The notes under the pieces were generated by a model. That model was not told the origin of the DNA. It worked only from the letters and a program-made list of their open reading frames with translations, and did no database searches. This document shows positions 18,258 through 26,202 of a DNA stretch of 64,000 bases, piece after piece. The position numbers were made by a program, and so were the translations under genes. Source of the stretch: Ulvibacter sp. MAR_2010_11 (lineage in GTDB: Bacteria; Bacteroidota; Bacteroidia; Flavobacteriales; Flavobacteriaceae); contig NZ_PHTY01000001.1 of the NCBI RefSeq assembly GCF_002813135.1, forward strand, positions 2,041,501 to 2,105,500, in the 5' to 3' direction. Every line of letters begins with the position of its first letter. Position 1 is the stretch's first letter.

Positions 18258-18593
18258 ATGAAAAAAATTCAAGCAATTTTGTTAGCAACAGTGCTATTAG
18301 TAGGAGCCTATGCTTCTGCTGCAACTATTCCAACCTCTAAAATGGTGGATCCTACCACAGCCGAAATACGCGGCTTATTAACCGACGCTAATTTTATAGT
18401 GGAAGTAGATACTTCAGCGTTTGTGACCTTCATGTTGAATAGAGAAGGTGAAATCGTTGTCCTTTCAGTAGATACAGACAATGATAGAGTGGCATCTTTT
18501 ATAAAGGCGAGACTAAACTATCATAAAGTAAAAGCACCATTGGAAAAAGGAAAGGAATACAAAGTCCCTGTTTTACTTCAAGCGGAAGCTTAA
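18258..18593 (+). CDS. Small secreted protein, TonB-C-terminus-like pattern
   Basis: ATG 18258 gives a 111-residue protein with a clear signal peptide (MKKIQAILLATVLLVGAYASA). The frame can be opened to 18213, but that would put a hydrophilic stretch before the signal. The mature part has FVTFMLNREGEIVVLSVDTDNDRVASFIKARLNYHK, a pattern (beta strand, 'NREGEI' turn, helix, basic strand) reminiscent of the TonB C-terminal domain. This resemblance is weak and by eye. It is likely periplasmic, function unknown. It is monocistronic, between the sucC terminator and its own terminator. Confidence 0.7.
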   Translation: MKKIQAILLATVLLVGAYASAATIPTSKMVDPTTAEIRGLLTDANFIVEVDTSAFVTFMLNREGEIVVLSVDTDNDRVASFIKARLNYHKVKAPLEKGKEYKVPVLLQAEA

Positions 18594-18613
18594 AAAAAAC
18601 TAAATTAGTTGCA

Positions 18614-18645
18614 AATCCCGGTCTCATCATCCGGGATTTTTTTAT
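18614..18645 (+). terminator. Rho-independent terminator overlapping the next promoter
   Basis: Stem AATCCCGG / CCGGGATT (18614-18638, 9-base loop) followed by T-rich DNA that runs into the TATTTTTG box of the next gene. Confidence 0.85.
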
Positions 18646-18650
18646 TTTTG
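18643..18650 (+). promoter_or_regulatory. -7 box for the TerB-like gene
   Basis: TATTTTTG lies inside the T-tract of the preceding terminator and ends 5 bases before the ATG at 18656, which implies an extremely short leader or none. Confidence 0.5.
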
Positions 18651-18655
18651 AATTC

Positions 18656-19054
18656 ATGGAAAAAGAAAATAACAAGGCCCTTTTAAGTGATTTGATTGCA
18701 CTGGCTCGAGCAGATGATAAGGTGACTGATATAGAATACGATTTCATCATGCGTCTGGGAGGCAGAATGCAGCTCTCGGCAGACGAAGTGGAAGCCCTTT
18801 TCGATAATCCTCTACCTTCAAAGCCGCTTTTTACCGAATTGGAACGCATTACACATTTTTACAAATTGGTCCTGGTGATGAATGTAGATAATGAAACACA
18901 CCTGAAAGAAATAATTGCCGTGCGTAACTTCGGATTAAAGATGGGAGTAAGACCCGGTGTATTGGATCAAATATTATTGCGCATGGACGATTTTGAAGAT
19001 AAAATAATCCCTTCCGAAGATCTCCTCAAAATCTTTCAAACCTATTACAATTAG
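18656..19054 (+). CDS. TerB-like protein
   Basis: A 132-residue all-helical acidic protein. LLSDLIALARADDKVTDIEYDFIMRLGGRM is the hallmark TerB/DjlA-N opening (helix with ARADDKVTDIE), and three more helices follow. TerB-like domains bind metal and act in stress or envelope contexts; no other ter genes are here, so tellurite resistance should not be assumed. It has its own promoter embedded in the upstream terminator, and its stop overlaps that of the convergent DUF2254 gene by 4 bases. Confidence 0.75.
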   Translation: MEKENNKALLSDLIALARADDKVTDIEYDFIMRLGGRMQLSADEVEALFDNPLPSKPLFTELERITHFYKLVLVMNVDNETHLKEIIAVRNFGLKMGVRPGVLDQILLRMDDFEDKIIPSEDLLKIFQTYYN

Positions 19055-20340
19055 GAGTTGTCGAATAACTTGATAACTTTTTGAATATCGGTTTTCGAAT
19101 CGAAAGCATTTTTAGCTTCATCCAATAACACAGATAGTTCTTTTTCTATTATTCTTGTATAGGATTGAGCAACCGGTGTTTGTTCTTTTAAATAGCTGAG
19201 CATCCATATAAGTTTTTGAACAATTATCGGATCGTGTTTGCAATAGGTCCGTAAGGAGGCCATAACATTATAAAGCAAATCTTCGAAATTTACTACGGCA
19301 ATTTTCAGGTATGCAATTCCTTCATATACCAAAACACCAGAATCTCTTTTTTTCATTCTCAATGAAAATAATTCAGTTAAATAATCAATAGCATTGATGG
19401 CAGTTCCGGGATCATTTACTCCGGGAGACATTGCTTTTACGGCTATTTCAGTAATCTGTTTAAATGCTAAAATGTAATTATCTTCTACCAATTCACCTCT
19501 CGCAAAATTGATGTTAGACAGAATTTCTTTTACGGTTTTATCTTCCAGCTCTTTTTCAGAATATAAAAAAGGAACATTCTTCAATACAAATAATCCTTTG
19601 GGTACCGCAATGAAGAGTCGTGTATCTTTTTCTTTGGCGATGGTTAAAATGTTACGCAATGATATATTTTGAAAGTACCCACTTTTTAAAGGAGTATAAA
19701 CATACCAATTATCAATAGCAGGAAAATCGGCAACTAATTTATCGTCTTTTTCTTCTTCCGTTTCTATTATACTAGTGAGACGTTTGCGCGATTTATCGTA
19801 AATAGTGTCTAAAATATTATTGATTTGTATGCTTTGGGAGATAGTGTGTATAAAATAAATGAATAATACCAAGCAGAGGATGGTTAATACAATTCCCACT
19901 AAAATAGAAAAGCCTGGAAGTGTGTATTTTTCATCCGTAGGTTCTATTGAAAATAATGTAAAAATATTATACAGAATTGTGGCAAGGTATGAGCCCAGGA
20001 TAATTTGGTGGTTCTTATCAGAAATTAATCCCGGTAACAAACGTGGAGAAAAATTGCTGGATGCCTGACTCAACAATAACATTACCATTGAAAAGCTGAA
20101 CACCATCATTGAGATAAGACCACCAATACAAACACTCAAAATTGTAAGCGCTGTATCTCCGTCTTCTAAAACCAATTTCGGAAACTTATCAATGAGATAC
20201 TTTGAAACTCCATTTTCTTCAAGAGTCATCATAAAAAGGGCAAAGCCAAAACCAACGAATGATAATAGGGTAGGATAAAATGCAATCTTGCTCTTAACCG
20301 TATTAAAAAAGGTAAGTATTCTCACAAAAACGTCTCTCAT
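19051..20340 (-). CDS. DUF2254 family membrane protein
   Basis: A 429-residue inner-membrane protein. Four hydrophobic segments are visible in the first 170 residues (about 20-42, 63-90, 112-132 and 143-167), including the strongly conserved SMMVFSFSMVMLLLSQASSNFSPRLL between helices two and three. A cytoplasmic C-terminal half contains MSPGVNDPGTAINAIDYL. Both are signatures of DUF2254. The function is not established. It is monocistronic, facing away from hsp20. Confidence 0.85.
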   Translation of the reverse strand: MRDVFVRILTFFNTVKSKIAFYPTLLSFVGFGFALFMMTLEENGVSKYLIDKFPKLVLEDGDTALTILSVCIGGLISMMVFSFSMVMLLLSQASSNFSPRLLPGLISDKNHQIILGSYLATILYNIFTLFSIEPTDEKYTLPGFSILVGIVLTILCLVLFIYFIHTISQSIQINNILDTIYDKSRKRLTSIIETEEEKDDKLVADFPAIDNWYVYTPLKSGYFQNISLRNILTIAKEKDTRLFIAVPKGLFVLKNVPFLYSEKELEDKTVKEILSNINFARGELVEDNYILAFKQITEIAVKAMSPGVNDPGTAINAIDYLTELFSLRMKKRDSGVLVYEGIAYLKIAVVNFEDLLYNVMASLRTYCKHDPIIVQKLIWMLSYLKEQTPVAQSYTRIIEKELSVLLDEAKNAFDSKTDIQKVIKLFDNS

Positions 20341-20460
20341 AATAAATATCTAGAATTTAAAAGTACCACTAATCACTCCTTTTATTTCTTAAAATTCATT
20401 TAAATATTACGTCATCTTGGTGCTAAACCCGACAAAAAGACAGGTAAACACCTCAATTTG

Positions 20461-20475
20461 AAGACAAAATGTCTT
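20461..20475. promoter_or_regulatory. Perfect inverted repeat upstream of hsp20 (candidate operator)
   Basis: AAGACA-AAA-TGTCTT, a perfect 6-base inverted repeat with a 3-base spacer, lies 74 bases before the hsp20 ATG. It differs from the CIRCE element of HrcA. Confidence 0.4.
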
Positions 20476-20548
20476 AAAAACGCGTTTGGAATTCAAATTG
20501 CAATAGACATATCAATTAAGAAAGTTAAACCCTAAATACTAAATTGAT

Positions 20549-20986
20549 ATGAAAGTAGTTAAAAGAAATAACGTTTGGTTTCCATCTGTTTTTGATGATA
20601 TTTTCACGCAAAATAGATTGGATGTGCCTAATTATGAAAACTTTAGCATTCCGGCGGTTAATATTAAAGAGAATTTTGCGAACTTTGTACTCGAGTTGGC
20701 TGTCCCCGGTTTGAAGAAAGAAGATTTGACCATTGAGGTAGAAAAAGATGTATTAAAAATCTCTGCTGAAAGTGTAAAATCTGAAGAAACAGCTAATACT
20801 GACGGTGAGGATACAAAATTTACCCGAAAAGAATTTAATTACAACACATTTAAGCGTACATTTATGTTACCAGATACCGTAGATGTAAATGCTGTTAATG
20901 CTACTTATAAAGACGGTATTTTGAGTATCGTCCTAACTAAGAAAAAAGATAAACAAGAGATTAAAAGAATGGTTGAGATTTCATAA
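20549..20986 (+). CDS. Small heat-shock protein Hsp20
   Basis: A 145-residue alpha-crystallin-domain chaperone that holds unfolding proteins for refolding. The domain spans about residues 33-140: IPAVNIKENFANFVLELAVPGL, then LTIEVEKDVLKISAE, FKRTFMLPDTVDVNAVNATYKDGILSIVLTKK. The C-terminal KKDKQEIKRMVEIS includes an IxI-like tail. The N-terminus is short. It has a 208-base upstream gap containing a perfect inverted repeat that may be an operator, and a terminator after it. Confidence 0.93.
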   Translation: MKVVKRNNVWFPSVFDDIFTQNRLDVPNYENFSIPAVNIKENFANFVLELAVPGLKKEDLTIEVEKDVLKISAESVKSEETANTDGEDTKFTRKEFNYNTFKRTFMLPDTVDVNAVNATYKDGILSIVLTKKKDKQEIKRMVEIS

Positions 20987-21018
20987 TTGAAATTTAATTT
21001 GGTTAGTTAGTTGAAATG

Positions 21019-21052
21019 ACCACGTGCTACTCAATCGGTGCGTGGTTTTTTT
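21019..21052 (+). terminator. Rho-independent terminator of hsp20
   Basis: ACCACG / CGTGGT stem with a 16-base interior and a seven-T tract that touches the end of the convergent rluF gene. Confidence 0.65.
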
Positions 21053-21836
21053 ATTCAGTACGTCCCCTTCTTTTTCTTTCTGAAATTCTGCTTATTCTAT
21101 CCACTTCAGGAGCATTTTCAGAAACTGAAACCGAATCTTTTAAATCTTCTAATTCCTTTTCTGTAAGATCACGCCACTCTCCAATTGGAAGGTTTCCCAA
21201 TTCAATATTCATAATTCGAATACGCTTCAACTCGACTACCACATACCCTAAATACTCACACATTCTTCGAATTTGACGGTTTAATCCCTGGATTAACACA
21301 ATTCTGAATACAAATCTGCTAATGCGTTCTACCTCACACTTTTTGGTCGTTGTTTCCAACTCATGCAATGGAACACCGTGCTTCATTTTTTTTATAAAAT
21401 CTTCTGTTATAGGGCGATCTACTTTTACTATGTATTCCTTTTCGTGCTCATTACCGGCCCGAAGAATTTTGTTCACAATATCCCCGTCATTTGTCATAAG
21501 TAACAAGCCTTCACTGGGTTTGTCCAAACGCCCCACATGAAAAATGCGCTCCTTATGATTGATAAAATCTACTACGTTTCCCTCAATACGTCTGTCGGTT
21601 GTACATGTAATCCCCACAGGTTTGTTCAAGGCGATATAAACCAACTCTTCGTTTTCGGTAATAAGTTTACCATCAACCCTAATTTCATCGTTGGGCATGG
21701 CACGATCTCCCAAGGTGATTTTTTCACCGTTCAATGTAACTCTTCCTTGCTCAATTAGTGTATCCGCTTGTCTGCGCGAGCAGTATCCACTGTCACTAAT
21801 AGCTTTGTTTATTCTTATTGAATCGGGGTGGTTCAT
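21051..21836 (-). CDS. rluF: 23S rRNA pseudouridine synthase RluF-like
   Basis: RluF makes pseudouridine at position 2604 of 23S rRNA. Residues about 8-55 are an S4 RNA-binding domain ([20 protein letters not shown]). The catalytic Asp is in [17 protein letters not shown] (about residue 105), and [27 protein letters not shown] is the conserved motif [14 protein letters not shown] favours RluF over RluB/E. A charged Arg/Ser-rich tail (about 225-261) is extra. It is 23 bases downstream of uvrB and probably co-transcribed. Confidence 0.88.
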   Translation of the reverse strand: MNHPDSIRINKAISDSGYCSRRQADTLIEQGRVTLNGEKITLGDRAMPNDEIRVDGKLITENEELVYIALNKPVGITCTTDRRIEGNVVDFINHKERIFHVGRLDKPSEGLLLMTNDGDIVNKILRAGNEHEKEYIVKVDRPITEDFIKKMKHGVPLHELETTTKKCEVERISRFVFRIVLIQGLNRQIRRMCEYLGYVVVELKRIRIMNIELGNLPIGEWRDLTEKELEDLKDSVSVSENAPEVDRISRISERKRRGRTE

Positions 21837-21859
21837 TAAATTTGGTTAAAGGTTTTGGG

Positions 21860-23866
21860 TTAGTTTTTTACTGCTTCCAGGCTTTTTTGAAGTGATTTTA
21901 TCTTGTCCCGAAGCTTTGCTGCCATCATAAAATCAAGGTCTTTGGCCGATTTTTCCATGGCTTTTCGGGTGTCTCTTATCTTTTTCTCTATTTGATCTTT
22001 AGTCAAATATACGCCATCGGGTTCTTCAGCAGCCAGACTTTCCTTGGTCTCAAACATATATGCCTCCTGCTTCGATTTGGTAAGCGAATTCTCGAAGGAT
22101 TTTTTAATGGCTGTTGGGGTTATATTGTGTTCCAGATTGTAGGCAATTTGCCTTTCTCTTCGATATTCTGTATTGTCCAAAGTTGCTTGTATGCTCTTCG
22201 TGATCTTGTCGGCATACATAATAGCTTTTCCATTGAGGTGTCGTGCTGCGCGCCCCACGGTTTGTGTTAAAGATCGGGCACTTCGTAAAAAACCTTCTTT
22301 ATCTGCATCTAAAATGGCAACCAGGGAGACTTCAGGTAAATCCAATCCTTCACGTAATAAATTCACTCCTACCAATACATCAAAGACTCCTAATCGCAGG
22401 TCCTGCATAATTTCTACCCGCTCCAGCGTATCTACATCGCTGTGGATATAGCGACACCTAACCTGAACACGCGTGAGGTATTTGGTTAACTCTTCCGCCA
22501 TACGTTTGGTGAGCGTAGTAACCAATACGCGTTCGTCTTTTTCCACTCGCAGCTGAATTTCTTCCAATAAATCGTCAATCTGATTCAAACTTGGTCGTAT
22601 TTCTATCGGGGGATCCAACAAACCTGTCGGACGAATAATCTGTTCCACAAAAACACCTCCTGTTTTTTCCAACTCGTAATCAGCCGGGGTGGCGCTTACA
22701 TAAATCACCTGATTTTGCAAGGCTTCAAATTCTTCAAACTTTAACGGACGATTATCCATGGCCGCCGGTAATCGGAAACCGTACTCCACCAGATTTTCTT
22801 TTCGGGAACGATCCCCACCGTACATAGCACCCACCTGTGGAATGGACACATGACTTTCGTCTACTACCATTAAAAAATCATCCGGGAAATAATCCAGCAA
22901 ACAAAAAGGCCGAGTTCCGGGTAATCTTCGGTCTAAATACCTTGAATAGTTTTCAATACCGCTGCAGTAACCCAGCTCCCGAATCATTTCCAGATCGAAA
23001 TTGGTACGTTCTTCCAGCCGTTTTGCCTCCAGGTGTTTTCCTATTTCTTTAAAATAGTCGACCTGTTTTACCAAATCATCCTGAATATCGCGAATGGCGC
23101 CTTGCAACACATCGGGGGAGGTTACAAACATATTGGCCGGGTAAATATTGAGACGGTCGTATTTTTCAATTACTTCGTTGGTTTGAGGATCAAAGGCTTC
23201 AATATCTTCAATTTCATCACCAAAAAAATGTATTCTGAAGGCTTTGTCGGCATAACCGGGAAACACATCTATGGTATCTCCTTTTATTCTGAAACGCCCG
23301 TGTGTAAACTCCATTTCGGTACGAGAGTACAAACTCTGGACCAACATATGAAGCAATTTCGTACGCGAAATGAGTTGTCCTTTTATAAGACTGATCACAT
23401 TTTTCTGAAACTCTACGGGATTTCCTATTCCGTATAAACATGACACCGAAGCCACTACCAAAACATCACGACGTCCGGAGAGAAGGGAAGAAGTCGTGCT
23501 CAATCGCATTACCTCAATTTCTTCATTTATGGACAGGTCTTTTTCAATATAAGTACCGCTCGATGGGATAAAAGCTTCCGGTTGATAATAATCGTAGTAG
23601 GAAACGAAATATTCTACGGCATTTTCAGGGAATAAATTTTTGAATTCTGTATAGAGCTGTGCCGCCAGTGTTTTGTTATGCGCCAATACCAGAGTTGGTT
23701 TTTGCACGGCTTCAATTACATTGGCAACGGTGAAGGTTTTTCCACTCCCGGTAACGCCTAGAAGGGTTTGGTATTTTTCCTCCGAATTAATCCCTTCAAC
23801 CAACGCTTTAATGGCGGTAGGTTGATCTCCGGTAGGTGTAAAGTCCGATTTAATTTTGAATTTCAT
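21860..23866 (-). CDS. uvrB: Excinuclease ABC subunit B
   Basis: UvrB verifies DNA damage in nucleotide excision repair, loaded by UvrA and followed by UvrC. The 668-residue protein has the Walker A motif GVTGSGKTFT near residue 38, the beta-hairpin region YYDYYQPEAFIPSSGTYIEKD, the helicase motif VDESHVS, motifs V and VI (NLLREGLDLPEVS, TQTVGRAARH) and a C-terminal UVR motif (DLDFMMAAKLRDKIKSLQ) for UvrC contact. Its TATTTTTG box ends 8 bases before the ATG. Length and motifs are canonical. Confidence 0.97.
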   Translation of the reverse strand: MKFKIKSDFTPTGDQPTAIKALVEGINSEEKYQTLLGVTGSGKTFTVANVIEAVQKPTLVLAHNKTLAAQLYTEFKNLFPENAVEYFVSYYDYYQPEAFIPSSGTYIEKDLSINEEIEVMRLSTTSSLLSGRRDVLVVASVSCLYGIGNPVEFQKNVISLIKGQLISRTKLLHMLVQSLYSRTEMEFTHGRFRIKGDTIDVFPGYADKAFRIHFFGDEIEDIEAFDPQTNEVIEKYDRLNIYPANMFVTSPDVLQGAIRDIQDDLVKQVDYFKEIGKHLEAKRLEERTNFDLEMIRELGYCSGIENYSRYLDRRLPGTRPFCLLDYFPDDFLMVVDESHVSIPQVGAMYGGDRSRKENLVEYGFRLPAAMDNRPLKFEEFEALQNQVIYVSATPADYELEKTGGVFVEQIIRPTGLLDPPIEIRPSLNQIDDLLEEIQLRVEKDERVLVTTLTKRMAEELTKYLTRVQVRCRYIHSDVDTLERVEIMQDLRLGVFDVLVGVNLLREGLDLPEVSLVAILDADKEGFLRSARSLTQTVGRAARHLNGKAIMYADKITKSIQATLDNTEYRRERQIAYNLEHNITPTAIKKSFENSLTKSKQEAYMFETKESLAAEEPDGVYLTKDQIEKKIRDTRKAMEKSAKDLDFMMAAKLRDKIKSLQKSLEAVKN

Positions 23867-23874
23867 AGCCGGTA

Positions 23875-23882
23875 CAAAAATA
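23875..23882 (-). promoter_or_regulatory. -7 box for uvrB
   Basis: TATTTTTG on the minus strand, 8 bases before the uvrB ATG, implying a 5' leader of only a few bases. Confidence 0.5.
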
Positions 23883-24006
23883 CTGAAAATTAGTCAGGAA
23901 TAAACTCCAGGCCTATGTTGTATTGGAAATATGCTAACATTTCAAAAGTTGAAATTCAAAGTAAATAGAGAAGAAGGAGGGATTATTAATTTTTAAAAAA
24001 AAATGG

Positions 24007-24519
24007 TTACGTCTTGCTCATGTTTTTAACAGCCTTTCTTATTTTCTTTTTTAAGTCCCGATCACTGGTATACAGAATGATACCCGAACGTTTTAGCGCA
24101 GCAGGGCTGTAAATATCTTTATCGTTATATTCATTTAAATGAATCGACTCAATATTCTCTGAATTAAATTCAAGAATCAATTCTGCTAATTCCGGATTTT
24201 TTTTGAGGTCGATAACAAGCCCTTTTTTCTTTTCATATACCAAAGCAAAACGAATGGAGCAGTCGGTAGTGCAGGCCATCTTTCCAAAAACCCGACGATC
24301 ATCGAGGTTTGCCATCTCAGGGTGCTCCACAAAATAATCGGTATCAGCGATTATTTTCTGAACAACCATATCTATTTGATTTTCTTGAGATTCGGCCTTT
24401 TTATACTGAAGGATCCAGGCCTTATTTTCGGGATGCAAAGCACATTCTCCATTGCCGGGATGCTGGCCTAAGCAAACTCCCATTGCAAGGAATAACAGCA
24501 TGAAGATTCTAGTTTTCAT
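24007..24519 (-). CDS. Secreted protein of unknown function
   Basis: A 170-residue protein with an N-terminal signal peptide (MKTRIFMLLFLAMGVCLGQ). The mature part has four Cys (one in GNGECALHPENK, two in KMACTTDCSIRF and one in the signal region) that could form disulfides or bind metal, and ends in a basic helix RDLKKKIRKAVKNMSKT. I do not recognise the family. A TATATTTG box about 95 bases upstream probably drives it. Its neighbours uvrB and DinB give no clue to its function. Confidence 0.65.
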   Translation of the reverse strand: MKTRIFMLLFLAMGVCLGQHPGNGECALHPENKAWILQYKKAESQENQIDMVVQKIIADTDYFVEHPEMANLDDRRVFGKMACTTDCSIRFALVYEKKKGLVIDLKKNPELAELILEFNSENIESIHLNEYNDKDIYSPAALKRSGIILYTSDRDLKKKIRKAVKNMSKT

Positions 24520-24611
24520 CGTCTTTGGTCATTAATTAGTTATTTGGAATTACATAGAGTAACTCCTAACCTAACATAAGACGGATGAAATTTCAATGTA
24601 GATTGGGTCTA

Positions 24612-24619
24612 CAAATATA
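24612..24619 (-). promoter_or_regulatory. -7 box for the secreted orphan gene
   Basis: TATATTTG on the minus strand within the 243-base gap upstream of the gene starting at 24519; predicts a leader of roughly 85-90 bases. Confidence 0.4.
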
Positions 24620-24762
24620 ATTAAATTTCGAGTAGGATTACATTTTTCCTACAAATTTGGCGTTGGAAATTTCTGTTTTTCAATGAATTAAAGTAAAAAG
24701 TGAGCCCCAATGCATAAGGAAGCTGTGACTTCCCTTACTAAATCATTTATCGATCAAGGCGT

Positions 24763-25275
24763 TTAGAGTTTCTGCCGAATCTCTGCTATGCTGGCTAAAT
24801 GATGATCGTCGTGCTCGGCCACAAAAAATAGTAAATCAACAGGTTTCATCAAGACTTTTAGTCTTGGATGAAGCGAATTGTGCTGTAGACTCATTTCAGG
24901 GAGTGCGTTAAAATCGTTTATAAAAGCAAGTCGCGCATTACGAAAATTCTGAAGCAAGGAATCTAGTGTTTTACTGTTATGATTGCCGGCCTCAGTTTTT
25001 TTATTAGACAAATCGGCTGCTGAAAGTTCCGGTTTTAGCTGTGCAAATTCATGAATTCTGTTGTGATGCAGTTCTTCCAAATCTATTAAATGCCCTATAT
25101 GTTCTTTTATACTCCACGCACCCATGGGTTGAAAAATTAATTGTGTCTCCGTAAGATTTTTGCAATAATGTTCCAGTCGAATCTCTGTATCTCGCACCCG
25201 TGACATTACATTGTTGGTCCAACCCGGATGAATGCCGAGGTTAAATTTGTGTTCTGTCCACTTTTGTCGTTCCAT
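24763..25275 (-). CDS. DinB family protein
   Basis: A 170-residue four-helix-bundle protein of the DinB/YfiT superfamily. The three metal-ligand histidines are recognisable: one in SIKEHIGHLIDLEELHHNR and two in FFVAEHDDHHLASIAEI. Relatives include metal-dependent thiol transferases and other uncharacterised hydrolases. No DNA-damage role should be assumed from the name. It follows the methyltransferase gene after 20 bases on the same strand and may share its transcript. Confidence 0.82.
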   Translation of the reverse strand: MERQKWTEHKFNLGIHPGWTNNVMSRVRDTEIRLEHYCKNLTETQLIFQPMGAWSIKEHIGHLIDLEELHHNRIHEFAQLKPELSAADLSNKKTEAGNHNSKTLDSLLQNFRNARLAFINDFNALPEMSLQHNSLHPRLKVLMKPVDLLFFVAEHDDHHLASIAEIRQKL

Positions 25276-25295
25276 AAGTGTGTTTTAACCTGAAA

Positions 25296-26105
25296 TTACT
25301 TTTTTGCGATTACTTCTACCATTAATGGACAGCATAAGGTTGCTCCTTTGGTTTGTTCCAGCTTGGTGTGTTCAAAAAGAGCATTAGTGACATCTTCCTT
25401 AGTTAAATAACCATTGTCTGCCAATCTCGGAAAATAACTGCGATAAAAGGTTTTTGGCCAGTGCCAGTTAAACTGAGACGGGGTTGCAATTTTGGACATG
25501 AGCCGTATGCTCGTTACCTCCATTCCCATTTCTTCTAACATAGCAGGCAAGCGTCTTCCAATGTCTATTTCTCCCGGAGAATCTTTAAAACTTTTTAATG
25601 CAGCGGCGATCGCTTTTGCCAATTGAGGCATGTGCGGCTCGATCTGATGGGTAGACCAATCGTAATACTCATGTATCACCATTTTCCCATCGGGTTTTAA
25701 GGCATTGTATACCTTCTGAAGAATCTCTTTCGGATTAGGAAGCCATGCCAGTGCCCAACGACAATACATTCCATCCAGACTGTTAGAATCGAGATGCATA
25801 TCATCAAAATCTGCTACAATCCCTTGGATAGATAAATGATGAAGGTTTGCAACCTGTCTAAGATGTTCTATAAAAGCTGCGGATCTATCTACGCCAATCA
25901 CCTTCCCTGAGCTACCGGTGATATATGCCAACTCCTCAGTACAAAAACCGGGGCCGCATCCCAAATCCAGTAACGTTTGTCCGGCGGTAAAATGCGCCTT
26001 GCTCCAACCGTGCTGAGCTTCTTCGGCCCAGACTTGGTGCTGCACACCTAAACGATGTAATTCTTCGGTATCGGTTCCTAATATATAGGCGTTTTTTTCT
26101 TGCAT
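25296..26105 (-). CDS. Class I SAM-dependent methyltransferase
   Basis: ATG 26105 yields 269 residues starting MQEKNAYILGTDTEELHRLGVQHQVW; the frame extends to 26222, but the extra residues look non-coding. The SAM-binding motif LLDLGCGPGFCTEELAYI is near residue 45, followed by VIGVDRSAAFIEHLRQ (acidic loop) and DGMYCRWALAWLPNPKEILQKVYNALKPDGKMVIHEY, the post-core motifs. The substrate is unknown; the overall form resembles ubiquinone/menaquinone-type or small-molecule methyltransferases. DinB follows closely. Confidence 0.85.
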   Translation of the reverse strand: MQEKNAYILGTDTEELHRLGVQHQVWAEEAQHGWSKAHFTAGQTLLDLGCGPGFCTEELAYITGSSGKVIGVDRSAAFIEHLRQVANLHHLSIQGIVADFDDMHLDSNSLDGMYCRWALAWLPNPKEILQKVYNALKPDGKMVIHEYYDWSTHQIEPHMPQLAKAIAAALKSFKDSPGEIDIGRRLPAMLEEMGMEVTSIRLMSKIATPSQFNWHWPKTFYRSYFPRLADNGYLTKEDVTNALFEHTKLEQTKGATLCCPLMVEVIAKK

Positions 26106-26202
26106 CGGAATTGGTTTCAGTTTTGATAAAAATACTGAAAAAAAGTGTTGGAAGATTAGTTTTGAACAGAAGGATGCCTTTGATTGTAGAACTTCTGAAA
26201 TA

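Noticed and set aside
18656-19054. Tellurite-resistance (ter) operon
   Set aside because: Only one TerB-like gene; no terC, terD, terZ or associated genes nearby.
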